From Bacteroidota bacterium (GTDB lineage: Bacteria; Bacteroidota; Bacteroidia; Chitinophagales; Chitinophagaceae): 34,489 nt of DNA. The translations under genes and the position numbers were made by a program. The stretch lies in NCBI GenBank assembly GCA_013285915.1, contig JABDGS010000036.1, positions 1 to 34,489 of the forward strand, read 5' to 3'. Shown piece after piece: positions 25,503 to 32,298 of this stretch (position 1 is the stretch's first letter; every line of letters starts with the position of its first letter). The notes under the pieces are model-generated. The model searched no databases and was not told the origin of the DNA. It saw only the letters and a program-made list of their open reading frames with translations.

Positions 25503-26726
25503 ATGAGTAATAAATTTCCATTAACAGGCATAAGTTCAGTGGCGATACACAGCGGCAACAAAAACTTTTCAGAGGCATCTCATTTGCCGCCTATTTATGC
25601 AACATCAACTTTTACATTTGATACTGCAGACCAGGGCATGAGGCGTTTTGCCGGGCAGGAAGACGGTTATATTTATACGCGCTGGGGTAATCCCACTTTT
25701 ACGGTTGCTGAAGAAACCATTGCAGCGCTTGAGGCTTTTAATTTAAAAGACAAAGATGGTAAGCCGTTACAGTTAAAAGCCTTTCTGCACGCCAGCGGCC
25801 AGGCTGCTATGACAACCATGTTCATGAGCAATTTAAGTGCGGGTGATACAATACTCTCCCACTTTTCATTATATGGCGGCACGCACGAGTTTATACATAA
25901 AGTGCTTGGGCAAACCGGTATTAAAACCATTATTGCAGACCTGCGCGATTTGAATGTTGCAGAAGATATTATAAAGAACAACCCCGCCATAAAACTGGTG
26001 CACATTGAAACACCGGCTAACCCCACCATACAATGCGTGGATATTGATGCAGTGAGTAAAATTGCAAAGCAGCATGGCCTGATCGTTACTGTTGATAACA
26101 CGTTTGCCACACCTTATTTGCAGCAACCATTTTTATACGATGTTGACTTTGTGTTTCATTCTACTACAAAATTTTTAAATGGCCATGGCACAGCTATTGG
26201 CGGTGTACTTGTAGGTAAAGACCTTGGGTTTATGAACGGCAAGGCATACAAATGGTATAAGCTTTTGGGTGGTAATGCCAATGCATTCGATGCCTTTTTG
26301 CTGATAAATGGTATGAAAACGCTTGAAGTGCGCATGGAGCGCCATTGCAGCAATGGTGTTATTGTGGCTGACTTTTTAAACAAACACAAAGCTGTTGCTC
26401 AGGTTAACTACACGGGCTTAACATCCCACCCCGATCATGCAACCTGTTTAAAGCAAATGAAACATCCCGGTGCTATGATGAGCTTTGAATTAAAAGGTGG
26501 CCTGGAGGCCGGTAAAAAGTTTATTGATAAGCTGCAAATGTGTGTAAGGGCTGTTTCGCTTGGTACCGTTGATACACTTATATCACACCCGGCATCTATG
26601 AGCCATTTTGGGGTATCAAGGGAACAAAGGCTGGAGTATGGTATTACCGACGGCTTGATTCGTTTAAGTGTTGGTATGGAAAACGTAGCCGATATATTAA
26701 ATGATCTTGACCAGGCGCTGGCTTAG
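25503..26726 (+). CDS. PLP-dependent Cys/Met metabolism enzyme (methionine gamma-lyase-like)
   Basis: Fold-type I PLP enzyme of 407 residues in the trans-sulfuration family (methionine gamma-lyase, cystathionine gamma-synthase/lyase, O-acylhomoserine sulfhydrylase). Visible family features are YTRWGNPTFTVAEE with the phosphate-binding Tyr/Arg, ASGQAAMTT, ETPANPTIQCVDI, VDNTFATPYLQQP with the PLP Asp, the Schiff-base Lys223 in HSTTKFLNGHG, and SLGTVDTLISHPASMSH at the C-terminal half. The long S-G-V-E-style loop does not settle the reaction, and methionine gamma-lyase or an O-acetylhomoserine sulfhydrylase-type activity are both possible. It is probably cytoplasmic. ATG 25503 is preferred to ATG 25476, which lies in the loop of a leader hairpin. 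The gene is monocistronic and converges on aguA. Confidence 0.85.
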   Translation: MSNKFPLTGISSVAIHSGNKNFSEASHLPPIYATSTFTFDTADQGMRRFAGQEDGYIYTRWGNPTFTVAEETIAALEAFNLKDKDGKPLQLKAFLHASGQAAMTTMFMSNLSAGDTILSHFSLYGGTHEFIHKVLGQTGIKTIIADLRDLNVAEDIIKNNPAIKLVHIETPANPTIQCVDIDAVSKIAKQHGLIVTVDNTFATPYLQQPFLYDVDFVFHSTTKFLNGHGTAIGGVLVGKDLGFMNGKAYKWYKLLGGNANAFDAFLLINGMKTLEVRMERHCSNGVIVADFLNKHKAVAQVNYTGLTSHPDHATCLKQMKHPGAMMSFELKGGLEAGKKFIDKLQMCVRAVSLGTVDTLISHPASMSHFGVSREQRLEYGITDGLIRLSVGMENVADILNDLDQALA

Positions 26727-26829
26727 CGTTTCATCCCAAAAAAAATTTAACAACAAACTGTTTACTTTAAGCTCTGCATACTCTGTGTTTCTTCAACTCC
26801 TGCATTACTCCGTGGTTAGTCATCCTCCG

Positions 26830-26866
26830 CAAAACTTTAAACTTCAAACTGTAAACTTTAAACTCA
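26830..26866. repeat. Low-complexity AAACTTT-type repeat
   Basis: The gap between convergent genes carries repeated words of the form AAACTTTAAACTTCAAACTG. It is preceded at about 26772-26820 by CTCTGCATACTCTGTGTTTC-like words. Such word repeats are common intergenic filler in Bacteroidota. No terminator with a clean U-run is seen. Confidence 0.5.
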
Positions 26867-26874
26867 TTTAGTTA

Positions 26875-27990
26875 TTATACCGCAGGCTCCTGTTGGCTTA
26901 AGCAATGAAAGCTGCCCAGTCCCCAAATAATATCTGTTGAATCAATACCCACTACTTCACGCGTAGTAAACCAGTCTGCAATAATTCTCAACGCTTTATC
27001 ATCTTTATCACACTTGAAAGTTGGCACAATAACATATTTATTACTAATGTAAAAATTCGCGTATGATGCTGGCAGGCTTTGCCCTTCATAAATAACCTCA
27101 TCGGGCATGGGCAATTCAATTATGTTTAATTGCTTGCCGTTCAATAACCGCATCTGCTGCAATTGCTTAAGGTTGTGCTTTAGCAAACCATAGTTTTCAT
27201 TCAGTGGGTTTTCTTCAATAACGGTCAGCACGGTGTCTTCATTTACAAATCGCACAGTATCATCAATGTGACCATCAGTGTCATCACCAATAATTCCTTC
27301 ATCTACCCAAAGTACCTGTTCAACACCATAATAATTGCACAAATATTCCTCTATCAGCTGCTGGTTTAAATGCGGGTTACGGTTTGGATTTAGCAGGCAT
27401 GCAGTAGATGTCATTAAAGTACCGTTACCATTAAATTCAACAGAGCCCCCTTCCATAACAATACCCGGGTAATAAACGGGTAGGTTATATTGCTTTGCAA
27501 TAAGCGTGGGTATAACATCATCCAGGTCGTATGGCGGATACTTGCCGCCCCATGCATTGTAACCCCAATCAACAATTACTTTTTTGCTTTCAGCTTTTGG
27601 GTTTATAAGAAATGCAGGCCCATGGTCCCTGCACCACGCATCGTTGGTAGGGTGAAAAAAGAATTGAATATTATCCATGTTTGCACCTGCATTAACAATA
27701 TGTTCTGTTGCAAATTCACGCATTTTTTCATTCGCCACGTTAATACAAACTTTCTCACTAAAAGAAAGGTATTTTATAAACTCTGCATAGCGTGGAAAAA
27801 TTGTATTGATCTTACCTGGCCAGCTCGCTTCCTTATGCGGCCACGAAAGCCACGTTGCAGTATGTGGTGCAAATTCAGCAGGAAAATAATAGCCTAATTG
27901 TTTTGGTGTTGTATGGTCCGAAAGACGGGAAGTCCGCAAGTCCGGAAGATTGGCAGGCTTAGCATTTAAATCTTTTGTTGGATCCAGCAT
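26875..27990 (-). CDS. aguA: Agmatine deiminase
   Basis: Cytoplasmic enzyme of 371 residues (PF04371, peptidyl-arginine deiminase family) hydrolysing agmatine to N-carbamoylputrescine and ammonia. Family marks are GYYFPAEFAPHTATWLSWPH, NDAWCRDHGPAFLI, NAWGGKYPPYDLDD, EGGSVEFNGNGTLMTS, the catalytic GDDTDGHIDD segment, and nucleophile Cys363 in GLGSFHCLSQQEPA close to the C-terminus. The core begins around TPKQLGYYF, residue 28. The preceding 27 residues are an unusual extension, and residues 14-26 (NLPDLRTSRLSDH) are encoded by one arm of the inverted repeat at 27915-27949. ATG 27990 is the only in-frame ATG before the core; the upstream TTG 27999 is less likely. The gene follows the S23 gene by 12 bases and belongs with aguB in putrescine synthesis. 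Confidence 0.93.
   Translation of the reverse strand: MLDPTKDLNAKPANLPDLRTSRLSDHTTPKQLGYYFPAEFAPHTATWLSWPHKEASWPGKINTIFPRYAEFIKYLSFSEKVCINVANEKMREFATEHIVNAGANMDNIQFFFHPTNDAWCRDHGPAFLINPKAESKKVIVDWGYNAWGGKYPPYDLDDVIPTLIAKQYNLPVYYPGIVMEGGSVEFNGNGTLMTSTACLLNPNRNPHLNQQLIEEYLCNYYGVEQVLWVDEGIIGDDTDGHIDDTVRFVNEDTVLTVIEENPLNENYGLLKHNLKQLQQMRLLNGKQLNIIELPMPDEVIYEGQSLPASYANFYISNKYVIVPTFKCDKDDKALRIIADWFTTREVVGIDSTDIIWGLGSFHCLSQQEPAV
27915..27949 (+). repeat. Left arm of the inverted repeat, inside aguA
   Basis: Thirty-five bases starting GGTCCGAAAGACGGGAAGTC. They match the reverse complement of 28515-28549 at 33 of 35 positions, with the first 22 identical. The arm is translated in frame as part of the AguA N-terminal extension. 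Confidence 0.9.
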
Positions 27991-28002
27991 AATAGTCAAA
28001 AG

Positions 28003-28356
28003 TTAATCTAATGAATTCCTCAACGCATTCAGCATAACCAAAAGTTCTTCACACATTCTATAAATCTTATCAAAATCGGTGGTGTCAATAATATTTCTTC
28101 TTTGGGCAAGATAAATACAACCAACAACTTCTATATCTGACCTGATTGCGATACCAAGAAATCGTTTAAACTCCGGGTTAGTTTGCCCGGTTGATCCCTC
28201 GGCAATGTTTAATGATACCGAATCAGCAGCACGTTTTATTTGGCTTGCTAAAACATACATCTCTTCCTTCGGAAATTTTTTTACAACATCACTTACAACA
28301 CCCGGCAATTCCAGGGCTTTTTGCCAAACCAAAAGTTTCTCAAATTTAAAGGACAT
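28003..28356 (-). CDS. Four-helix-bundle protein, S23/IVS family
   Basis: Small protein of 117 residues of the four-helix-bundle family (TIGR02436, S23/IVP), first known from open frames inside intervening sequences of 23S rRNA genes. The family features are the N-terminal FEKLLVWQKALEL, the central QIKRAADSVSLNIAEGSTGQ with NPEFKRFLGIAIRS, and the C-terminal helix around YRMCEELLVMLNALRNSL. Relatives include the bAvd accessory protein of diversity-generating retroelements, and an RNA- or nucleic-acid-binding role is suspected but not established. The gene sits between aguB and aguA on the same strand, is enclosed by inverted repeats, and ends 12 bases before the aguA start, so it must be transcribed with the agu genes. 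It has no obvious link to polyamine metabolism. Confidence 0.92.
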   Translation of the reverse strand: MSFKFEKLLVWQKALELPGVVSDVVKKFPKEEMYVLASQIKRAADSVSLNIAEGSTGQTNPEFKRFLGIAIRSDIEVVGCIYLAQRRNIIDTTDFDKIYRMCEELLVMLNALRNSLD

Positions 28357-28404
28357 AGTTATTTTTTACGCTATGGAGGTTCTTTTGATTAACATTTACA
28401 TTGG

Positions 28405-28549
28405 CCTTCTTCCGGGCTTTCCGACTTTCAGACCTGGGCTGCTTTGCTTGGTACGCTGTTCTCTTTCTTCCCGACTTCCGGTCTTTCCGTCTTCCGGACC
28501 TTACACGCCTTCTTTCTTCCCGACTTCCGGACTTCCCGTCTTTCGGACC
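28405..28549 (-). repeat. Three direct copies of the repeat upstream of the S23 gene
   Basis: Read on the minus strand, copies start at 28549 (GGTCCGAAAGACGGG...), 28500 (GGTCCGGAAGACGGA...) and 28434 (GGTCTGAAAGTCGGA...). The first two agree at 36 of 39 positions and the third at 24 of 30. The first copy starts at the base directly after the aguB stop codon and forms the right arm of the inverted repeat with 27915-27949. Confidence 0.88.
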
Positions 28550-29428
28550 CTACGCCTCTTCATCAATATACCGCTTTGTAATAGGCGCGTAGGAATCTAT
28601 TCGCCTATCCCTTAAGAAGGGCCAGTGTGTTCTATATTTATCAGTTAGTGCTGTATCAATATCTACAACTGTAGTTTCTTCTTCTTCGTGTGATGCCTTG
28701 TAAATTAAATTGCCAAACGGATTTGAAACAAATGAACCACCCCAAAATTTCATCGCGCCGTTCTGTTCAAAGCCAACACGGTTTACGCTTACCACGTGTA
28801 CGCCATTAGCAACCGCATGGCTGCGCTGTATAGTTTGCCATGCGTTATATTGCTCATCATTTGTGTGGGTATCCTGGCTGGTTGCCCAGCCAATGGCTGT
28901 TGGGTAAAATAATATCTCTGCTCCCATCAGTGCTGTAATACGCGATGCTTCCGGGTACCATTGGTCCCAGCAAATAAGTATGCCTATGGTTGCAAATTTT
29001 GTCTTAAAAACCTTATAGCCTAAATCGCCGGGGGTAAAGTAAAATTTTTCGTAGAAGGCCGGGTCGTCCGGTATATGCATTTTACGGTACTTGCCTAAAT
29101 AAGCGCCATCGGCATCGAGCACGGCAGTGGTATTATGATAAATACCTTGTGCACGTTTCTCAAACAGCGATGCAATAATAACCACACCAAGTTCTTTTGC
29201 TACTTCAGTTAAAGCATCCGTAGCCGGGCCGGGGATAGCTTCAGCCAGCTTAAAGTTTTCATAGTCTTCAACATCACAAAAGTAAAGCGATGTAAAAAGT
29301 TCCTGCAGGCAGACTATCTGCGCGCCTTTTGCTGCTGCCTCGCGCACTTTCGATATCGCCTTATCGAGATTTGTTTGTTTATCTGCGGTGCAACTCATTT
29401 GCACCAGCCCTACTTTTACTTTAGACAT
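28550..29428 (-). CDS. aguB: N-carbamoylputrescine amidohydrolase
   Basis: Cytoplasmic nitrilase-superfamily enzyme of 292 residues that hydrolyses N-carbamoylputrescine to putrescine, CO2 and ammonia. The catalytic triad is visible as Glu43 (VCLQELFTSLYF), Lys116 (GKYRKMHIPDDP) and Cys153 (GILICWDQWYPE). The DDPAFYEKFYFTPGD loop and WGGSFVSNPFG segment are typical of plant and bacterial N-carbamoylputrescine amidases. ATG 29428 (MSKVKVGLVQMSC) is the expected start; an upstream ATG at 29449 would add seven residues. The next pathway gene, aguA, follows on the same strand, but the two are separated by 560 bases of repeats and an S23 gene, which breaks a normally compact pair. The stop codon TAG (28550-28552) directly abuts the first repeat copy. 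Confidence 0.95.
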   Translation of the reverse strand: MSKVKVGLVQMSCTADKQTNLDKAISKVREAAAKGAQIVCLQELFTSLYFCDVEDYENFKLAEAIPGPATDALTEVAKELGVVIIASLFEKRAQGIYHNTTAVLDADGAYLGKYRKMHIPDDPAFYEKFYFTPGDLGYKVFKTKFATIGILICWDQWYPEASRITALMGAEILFYPTAIGWATSQDTHTNDEQYNAWQTIQRSHAVANGVHVVSVNRVGFEQNGAMKFWGGSFVSNPFGNLIYKASHEEEETTVVDIDTALTDKYRTHWPFLRDRRIDSYAPITKRYIDEEA

Positions 29429-29549
29429 GCCGTAAATTTGAGGGTGCAAAAATAGAGAATTAACTGCATGATAGCAGGCAGGAAGATTGCCGCGTTCAAA
29501 ATTTAACCTTGCTTAATATTAAGGGGTAGCTGAATAATAAATTACAACG

Positions 29550-30617
29550 TTATGCCCTGCCCATTCTCTTGAGAAAGCTTACATGCGAAGCTACCGCCTG
29601 GTGCATGCGTGTATACTCAATATACCCTACGTTGTACTCAAGGCAAACCTGTTTTACAATTTTGTTTATAGCAGGATAATGTATGTGAGATATTTTAGGG
29701 AACAAATGATGTTCAACCTGGAAGTTTAGCCCGCCAACCAGCCATGATATAACAGGGTTGCGCGTAGCAAAATTAGCAGTGGTTTTTATTTGATGAATAG
29801 CCCACTCATCTTCCATTTTTGATGTTACAACATCAGGCATAGGAAAATGTGTGTGCTCAACAGTATGTGCCAACTGAAACACTATGCTTAATATAAAGCC
29901 GGCAACAAATGTTAGTATCAGAAAGCCCGTAATAGTATCCCAAAAGCCAACCATGCATATTGGCAGCACAATAAATAACGAATAGCTTACTACTTTATAA
30001 ATCCAAAACCACGCATGGTCCATCGGCTTCATTTTTTTCAGCGGTATATCTCCTACTTTTTTTATAAAATATTTTTTAAAGTCTGAGAAAAATATCCAAA
30101 ATGCATGCAGCAGGCAATATAAAAACCAAAAATAGAGATGCTGGTACCGGTAAAGAAAGTGTTTTTTTTGCGTAGGGGCCATGCGCAAAAAAGGCTGTGC
30201 ATTTATATCGTCATCCACGCCGTCAATATTAGTATAGGCATGGTGTATCATATTATGTTTTACGTCCCACATAAAGTGGCTGCCACCCAAAAAGCCTAAT
30301 GTTACCGCGGCGGCTTTATTTACAACCTTGTATTTGCTAAAACTGCCATGCGCGCCATCGTGCATTACATTAAAGCCAATTGCAGCGGTTAGCCCGCCAA
30401 GAACCACGCATTCAAATACCGCCCACACGGCTGATGGCGTATAAAACACCGCATGTATATATACCGACACCCACGCAATCAACAGGAACAGTGCTTTTAT
30501 CCACAATTTATAATTACCTGTTGATGACTGGCCCGTGCGGTTAAAGTAATCGTTTATTCTTTTTTTCAACTCGCCGTGAAACGACTGGCCGGCCTGCGTA
30601 AATTTAGGTGTCTGCAT
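29550..30617 (-). CDS. Membrane fatty acid desaturase
   Basis: Integral membrane di-iron desaturase of 355 residues. All three histidine boxes are present: HDGAH (86-90), HNMIHH (121-126) and QVEHH (300-304). The HXXXH / HXXHH / QXXHH pattern with Gln in the third box is typical of front-end and related acyl desaturases. Hydrophobic segments lie at about 40-60, 65-82, 105-115, 160-178, 208-228 and 230-255. The enzyme introduces a double bond into membrane acyl chains. The regiochemistry cannot be read from sequence, and no N-terminal cytochrome b5 domain is fused. The gene has its own upstream gap of 123 bases after bshB1, so co-transcription is possible. Confidence 0.92.
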   Translation of the reverse strand: MQTPKFTQAGQSFHGELKKRINDYFNRTGQSSTGNYKLWIKALFLLIAWVSVYIHAVFYTPSAVWAVFECVVLGGLTAAIGFNVMHDGAHGSFSKYKVVNKAAAVTLGFLGGSHFMWDVKHNMIHHAYTNIDGVDDDINAQPFLRMAPTQKKHFLYRYQHLYFWFLYCLLHAFWIFFSDFKKYFIKKVGDIPLKKMKPMDHAWFWIYKVVSYSLFIVLPICMVGFWDTITGFLILTFVAGFILSIVFQLAHTVEHTHFPMPDVVTSKMEDEWAIHQIKTTANFATRNPVISWLVGGLNFQVEHHLFPKISHIHYPAINKIVKQVCLEYNVGYIEYTRMHQAVASHVSFLKRMGRA

Positions 30618-30740
30618 TTTATGATCTTAAAAACCAAACCATTCAATAAAATTGTTTTCTTTCGTGTTTTTACAGGCAGGGGTTGTTATTTCTATATTTT
30701 ATTTCCGCGCACTTTGCACTTCTAATTTCGCAAGGTACTT

Positions 30741-31469
30741 TTACGTTGCGTGTTTTATAAAACCATCAAAGTTCCTAAACCCTATCATCTTTGTTGTTAT
30801 ATATCCTTCCGCGTATTCAACTCCAATCCTTTTACCAAACATTAACGCCCGCGACCGTATTACATCCATAAAATCCGGTGTTGAAATATATGTTTGCGGT
30901 TCGCTGTTATCAGTGCTGTTAAACTGGGTGGTATAACAAAATATCGTCTTCATTTTTTGCTGCAGAACAGCTGAGATATCTATTACAAAATCCGGTTTTA
31001 AATACCTGTCCTGTATATAATGAAAAACGTAGGTGGGCCTCCATGGCTCCTGTTTTACGCCGTCAATATCAGTTTCTATTTTAACAAGCCCTGCAAGAAA
31101 ACCCGCATCTGAAACAAGCTTTGAGCTTCGGCCATGGTCAGGGTGCCTGTCTTCCGGCGCATTGCATAAAACTATTTCGGGTCGGTACTTGCGCATCACT
31201 GTAATAACTTTGCGCAGGTTAGTTTCATCGTTTTGAAAAAAGCCGTCAGCCATTTCAAGGTTTTCTCTTGCCTGCACACCCATTACTGCTGCTGCATCCG
31301 CTGCTTCCTTCCTGCGTGTTTCAGCATTCCCTCTTGTTCCAAGCTCACCACGTGTAAGATCAACTACAACTACAGTTTTGCCTTCCGCAACGGCTGAAAT
31401 TAATGTTCCCGAACAACCCAGTTCAACATCATCGGGATGAACGCCAAATGCCAAAATATCTGCTTTCAT
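30741..31469 (-). CDS. bshB1: Bacillithiol biosynthesis deacetylase BshB1
   Basis: Zinc-dependent LmbE/PIG-L-family deacetylase of 242 residues that removes the acetyl group from N-acetylglucosaminyl-malate, the second step of bacillithiol synthesis. The zinc/catalytic motif HPDDVELGCSG starts at His11. Family features that follow are DLTRGELGTRG, the second histidine motif EDRHPDHGRSS, and the C-terminal FGKRIGVEYAEGY. ATG 31469 (MKADILAFGVHPDD) is chosen; the longer frame starting at 31568 adds 33 residues unlike any BshB1 N-terminus and would overlap the DUF4294 gene. Its presence implies that this organism uses bacillithiol as a low-molecular-weight thiol. The other bsh genes are not in the window. 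Confidence 0.93.
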   Translation of the reverse strand: MKADILAFGVHPDDVELGCSGTLISAVAEGKTVVVVDLTRGELGTRGNAETRRKEAADAAAVMGVQARENLEMADGFFQNDETNLRKVITVMRKYRPEIVLCNAPEDRHPDHGRSSKLVSDAGFLAGLVKIETDIDGVKQEPWRPTYVFHYIQDRYLKPDFVIDISAVLQQKMKTIFCYTTQFNSTDNSEPQTYISTPDFMDVIRSRALMFGKRIGVEYAEGYITTKMIGFRNFDGFIKHAT

Positions 31470-31551
31470 TGCCTTTGTTAAATGATATAACAGTTTAGCG
31501 CTGCAAAGGTAAATTAAAAAAGCGGTAGAAAGTGTTAAGTATACAAAAACA

Positions 31552-32163
31552 TCATCTGCGCACGCCATACATGCGTTCTACATCCTGTACTATCTGCTCC
31601 ATATTGGCGTCAGCGCCTTTGGGGTCGTAGTTCTGCCTCAGGTTGCTGCCAAATACAAGCGCCACAGTTTGCCAAAAGGCCGCATTAACGGTGCCTTTAT
31701 ACTCTTCAATTATTTCGTAGCAGTTATTGCCTGTTTCACGGTAAATAAGCTTCATCAGTATCTTTCCCTGGTAAACTGACAGTTGCGTCAACTTATCTGC
31801 AAATTGAGACTTCAATTCTTTTTCGCGGGAATGTATAATAGCCTTTCGTTTGCTTTTATCGCTTACATTAACCAGTTGCAGGTTTATCTGGTTCATTATT
31901 TTTGATGCGGAAATTGCAAAAGGGTAAGTTACATATACAGCGTTGCGCAGGCGGCTCCATTCAGCATAATATCTCTTCCATTTGCCTGAAAGCCTGGCAT
32001 ATAAAAACACCGGGGTGAGGTATGAGCAGGGTATAGTATCGCCATTTGCCTCAATACACGCATTTACGCGTATTGTGTCAAACTCGCCATGCCCGTTTTG
32101 CGCTGTTGCCTTTATTGAGCTTAGGGCGATGCAAATAAATAATATAACGCTGTGCTTTTTCAA
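31552..32163 (-). CDS. Exported DUF4294 protein
   Basis: Protein of 203 residues with a signal peptide (MKKHSVILFICIALSSIKAT, cleavage after AQ). The mature part resembles DUF4294 (PF14127), a Bacteroidota-restricted family. The pattern includes SYLTPVFLYARLSGKWKRYY, RLRNAVYVTYPFA and YQGKILMKLIYRETGNNCYE. The function is unknown. The protein is probably periplasmic, with charged helices in the central part. It lies between ccmF and bshB1 on the same strand. A terminator separates it from ccmF, while only 82 bases separate it from bshB1, so a DUF4294-bshB1 pair is the likely transcription unit. Confidence 0.85.
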   Translation of the reverse strand: MKKHSVILFICIALSSIKATAQNGHGEFDTIRVNACIEANGDTIPCSYLTPVFLYARLSGKWKRYYAEWSRLRNAVYVTYPFAISASKIMNQINLQLVNVSDKSKRKAIIHSREKELKSQFADKLTQLSVYQGKILMKLIYRETGNNCYEIIEEYKGTVNAAFWQTVALVFGSNLRQNYDPKGADANMEQIVQDVERMYGVRR

Positions 32164-32182
32164 ACAGATAAATATGCACGGT

Positions 32183-32219
32183 AAAAATAGAAAATTACCC
32201 CGTTATTAATGCCCGGGGT
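32183..32219 (-). terminator. Terminator after ccmF
   Basis: On the minus strand ACCCCG pairs with CGGGGT around an 11-base loop (32197-32219). AATTTTCTATTTTT follows. The position, 80 bases past the ccmF stop and just before the DUF4294 gene, fits the end of a ccm transcript. Confidence 0.65.
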
Positions 32220-32298
32220 GCACTAAAAGTACCTTAAATGAAATGTTATTGTTTTGATAAAAGGAAAATGCGTGGAGGGGCAAAATGCAATAGCATCG

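Noticed and set aside
27915..28549. Target-site duplication at the ends of the S23 segment
   Set aside because: The bases just outside the arms (GTTGTAT on the left, CTACGCC on the right) do not match, so no duplication can be claimed.
28205..28615. Plus-strand open frame opposite the S23 gene and the repeats
   Set aside because: It is antisense to S23 and aguB. Its serine/proline/leucine-rich translation comes from the repeat ladder.
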